From: DAOTXL01 sp034435455
GTDB taxonomy: Bacteria; Chloroflexota; Anaerolineae; JAAYZQ01
Reading direction: 5' to 3'
Length of the DNA stretch: 59,422 nucleotides
Assembly: GCA_034435455.1 (NCBI GenBank)
Contig: DAOTXL010000010.1
Coordinates: 1 to 59,422 of the forward strand
A model generated the notes under the pieces. It was not told the origin of the DNA, ran no database searches, and saw only the letters and a program-made list of their open reading frames with translations. The translations under genes and the position numbers were made by a program. Every line of letters starts with the position of its first letter. Positions within the stretch are counted from its first letter, which is position 1. Of the stretch, positions 59,251 through 59,422 are shown in pieces.

Positions 59251-59325
59251 GTCTCTCAAGGCGTACATTTGTTCTATGTCGAAAGCAGGCTTAGCGCAAA
59301 CAGAGGCGGTTTCTAATCGCTTGAG

Positions 59326-59422
59326 TTAGCCAGAACAGTACTTTATCAGGCACATAGCCAACTCCTCGGCAAATTGGTTTTGAGATAGCAGGTCAATGCG
59401 CACCTGGTCGTCGGCGAGGGAG
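59326..59422 (-). CDS. C-terminal end of an unidentified protein (truncated by window edge)
   Basis: The last 31 codons of a minus-strand frame, ending in IDLLSQNQFAEELAMCLIKYC-type residues and TAA. It reads as an amphipathic helix with natural codon use but lower GC than the rest. The family cannot be told from this fragment; it lies 10 bp from the right direct repeat and could belong with that element. Confidence 0.45.
   Translation of the reverse strand, partial: SLADDQVRIDLLSQNQFAEELAMCLIKYCSG

Larger units (their letters stand above)
58843..59315. repeat. Segment with 16-bp terminal inverted repeats flanked by 22-bp direct repeats
   Basis: Inverted repeats 58869-58884 and 59278-59293 match at 15 of 16 positions and bound 425 bp. 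Direct repeats 58843-58864 and 59294-59315 (20 of 22) lie outside them: the right one abuts its inverted repeat and the left one is 4 bp away. This looks like a small mobile or non-coding element. The 670 bp between hrcA and 59326 contain no credible protein gene. Confidence 0.75.

Noticed and set aside
58987..59268. 93-codon minus-strand ORF inside the inverted-repeat segment
   Set aside because: Its start lies upstream of the internal promoter's predicted transcript start, it has no family resemblance, and the interval folds into several hairpins, so RNA is more likely than protein.

Overview
The window is 59.4 kb of GC-rich bacterial chromosome. It most likely comes from a Chloroflexota bacterium, probably Anaerolineae-like. 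The basis is a run of giant membrane proteins of the DUF2298 (Chlor_Arch_YYY) and TIGR03663 (Agl23-like) families, which are characteristic of Chloroflexota and Archaea, together with a class II HMG-CoA reductase, a large SRP RNA with an Alu domain, and an hrcA-grpE-dnaK-dnaJ order under a CIRCE operator. No rRNA, CRISPR array, complete insertion sequence or prophage was seen. At least thirteen sites match the housekeeping promoter pattern with a spacer of exactly 17 bp, which helped fix start codons and RNA 5' ends.

Layout. Bases 56-3187 (minus) hold two single-domain response regulators, a PrsW-type membrane protease and a SAM methyltransferase. The last two are preceded by copies of a shared promoter/hairpin leader. 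Bases 3351-7810 (plus) hold an attenuator-like leader, glmU, a CorC/CNNM-type protein, cytidine deaminase and a Ser/Thr kinase, followed by tRNA-Val. Bases 8027-21809 (plus) hold four very large polytopic proteins: a GT-C/DUF2298 fusion, a second DUF2298 protein, a GT39-like protein and a TIGR03663 protein with an NHL propeller. They are followed by an FHA-winged-helix regulator and an orphan UPF0175 protein.

Bases 22262-29618 (minus) hold an exonuclease-WYL fusion, a GAF histidine kinase, mutL, prfB with a programmed +1 frameshift, and ftsY. Bases 29756-36962 (plus) hold tRNA-Thr, a ResB/degenerate CcsA pair, udk, SRP RNA, a BaiN/HI0933 flavoprotein, a DUF348-G5-3D wall protein and rsmA. Bases 36976-42195 (minus) hold HMG-CoA reductase and three proteins resembling proton-channel subunits of complex I or Mrp. 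Bases 42303-49038 (plus) hold a formimidoyltransferase, a NYN protein, a very large multi-GAF histidine kinase and glpK.

Bases 49065-58780 (minus) hold two ABC-2 permeases, rsmE, prmA, a nucleotidyltransferase/HEPN pair, dnaJ, dnaK, grpE and hrcA, read from the CIRCE-controlled end. The last 0.7 kb is AT-richer. It holds an inverted-repeat-bounded segment with its own promoter and several hairpins, then the 3' end of an unidentified gene.

The observations I rate highest are the glmU attenuator-like leader, the covarying leader hairpin shared by the protease and methyltransferase genes, the HEPN/nucleotidyltransferase pair inside the heat-shock operon, the inverted-repeat segment at the right edge, and the degenerate CcsA and complex-I-like membrane proteins.
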